From the NCBI RefSeq assembly GCF_028595265.1, contig NZ_JAQQXP010000001.1:868001-932000 (forward strand): 64,000 bases of DNA, given 5' to 3'. The position numbers were made by a program, and so were the translations under genes. The stretch comes from Alteromonas gilva (GTDB lineage: Bacteria; Pseudomonadota; Gammaproteobacteria; Enterobacterales; Alteromonadaceae). This document shows positions 63,706 to 64,000 of this stretch, one piece after another. The notes under the pieces are model-generated. The model was not told the DNA's origin. It saw only the letters and a program-made list of their open reading frames with translations, and did no database searches. The stretch's first letter is position 1. Every line of letters begins with the position of its first letter.

Positions 63706-64000
63706 GTGAACTTCTTGGCACATTTGTTTTTAGCTCAACCGACAGCAGACTCCTACTTTGGGAACTTGCTTGGCGACTTTCGTCGCGGTGTGGATGTTAG
63801 TACCTACCCGCAAGCAGTACAAAGCGGGGTGGCCAACCATGTTCATGTCGATAGGTTTACCGATAATCATCCGTTCGTTAAAACGGCAAAAAAACGGGTA
63901 TCAGCCCGACGTCGTCGCTATGCCGGGATTATGTTGGATATCCTGTTTGATCATTTTCTGATTAAACACTGGCAGCACTATTCTCAGCAATCATTGAACA
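63706..64000 (+). CDS. acpH: Acyl carrier protein phosphodiesterase AcpH, 5' part only
   Basis: The frame from GTG 63706 runs off the window end and reads NFLAHLFLAQPTADSYFGNL, then LGDFRRGVDV, QSGVANHVHVDRFTDNHP and ILFDHFLIKHWQHYS. This matches E. coli AcpH (NFLAHLHLA, GNLLADF, HRxxDxxTD, WDHFLSRHW), which removes the phosphopantetheine arm of ACP. The His-Asp pattern (HVHVDRFTD) is the HD-like catalytic centre. A ribosome site is weak (AGGGAG about 14 bases away). Other frames over this stretch are shadows. Confidence 0.88.
   Translation, partial: MNFLAHLFLAQPTADSYFGNLLGDFRRGVDVSTYPQAVQSGVANHVHVDRFTDNHPFVKTAKKRVSARRRRYAGIMLDILFDHFLIKHWQHYSQQSLN

Noticed and set aside
63441..63961. Two overlapping open frames near the window end
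   Set aside because: Both are out of frame with the clear AcpH reading that starts at GTG 63706 and runs off the end.

Overview
The window is chromosomal DNA of a marine gammaproteobacterium, most likely Alteromonadaceae (Alteromonas, Salinimonas, Lacimicrobium or Bowmanella type). This rests on moderate GC content, E. coli-like ribosomal and RNA polymerase proteins, the PDS (proteobacterial dedicated sortase) regulatory genes and PanP, and secreted polysaccharide enzymes. No IS element, prophage, CRISPR array or rRNA operon was seen.

Layout. 1-14.2 kb is mixed metabolic and envelope DNA: a lipocalin end, a PhnA-type zinc-ribbon protein, a Sel1 protein, a regulator with a degenerate receiver, a sialidase-fold protein, pyrC, dbpA, a RidA-like lipoprotein, a CPBP protease, an RraA-like protein and an ABC exporter. 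14.3-31.4 kb is the core expression block: tRNA-Trp, secE-nusG, rplKA, rplJL, rpoBC, rpsLG, fusA, tuf. Its promoters have GC-rich discriminators, and it contains an L10-type leader and several intrinsic terminators or attenuators. The S10 operon does not follow tuf.

31.6-47.9 kb is accessory. It holds a periplasmic binding protein/porin/diguanylate cyclase operon (a possible YfiBNR-like module), a lactate permease, an isolated 31-codon membrane-peptide gene with its own promoter and terminator, an esterase, a CNNM/CBS protein, the PDS genes pdsS-pdsR and pdsO without sortase or target, a receiver-GGDEF protein, a YadGH-type exporter and a TrmB-like methyltransferase.

48.2-55.3 kb is the pantothenate and RNA-metabolism block: panP converges on a probable pcnB-folK-panB-panC operon, followed by dksA and sfsA. 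pcnB appears to start at ATC, paralleling the rare ATT start of E. coli pcnB. 55.3-64 kb holds pepB, a MarC-family gene, yjaG, rsmD and ftsY-ftsE-ftsX, then a secreted GH43/ricin arabinanase-like enzyme and a truncated acpH where rpoH would often be found.

Several parts plausibly interact. DksA, encoded here, would act with ppGpp on the GC-rich-discriminator promoters of the tRNA, rplK and rpsL units. PanP would supply beta-alanine to PanC, with PanB supplying ketopantoate. Two diguanylate cyclases and the PDS pair give the region a surface-signalling character.
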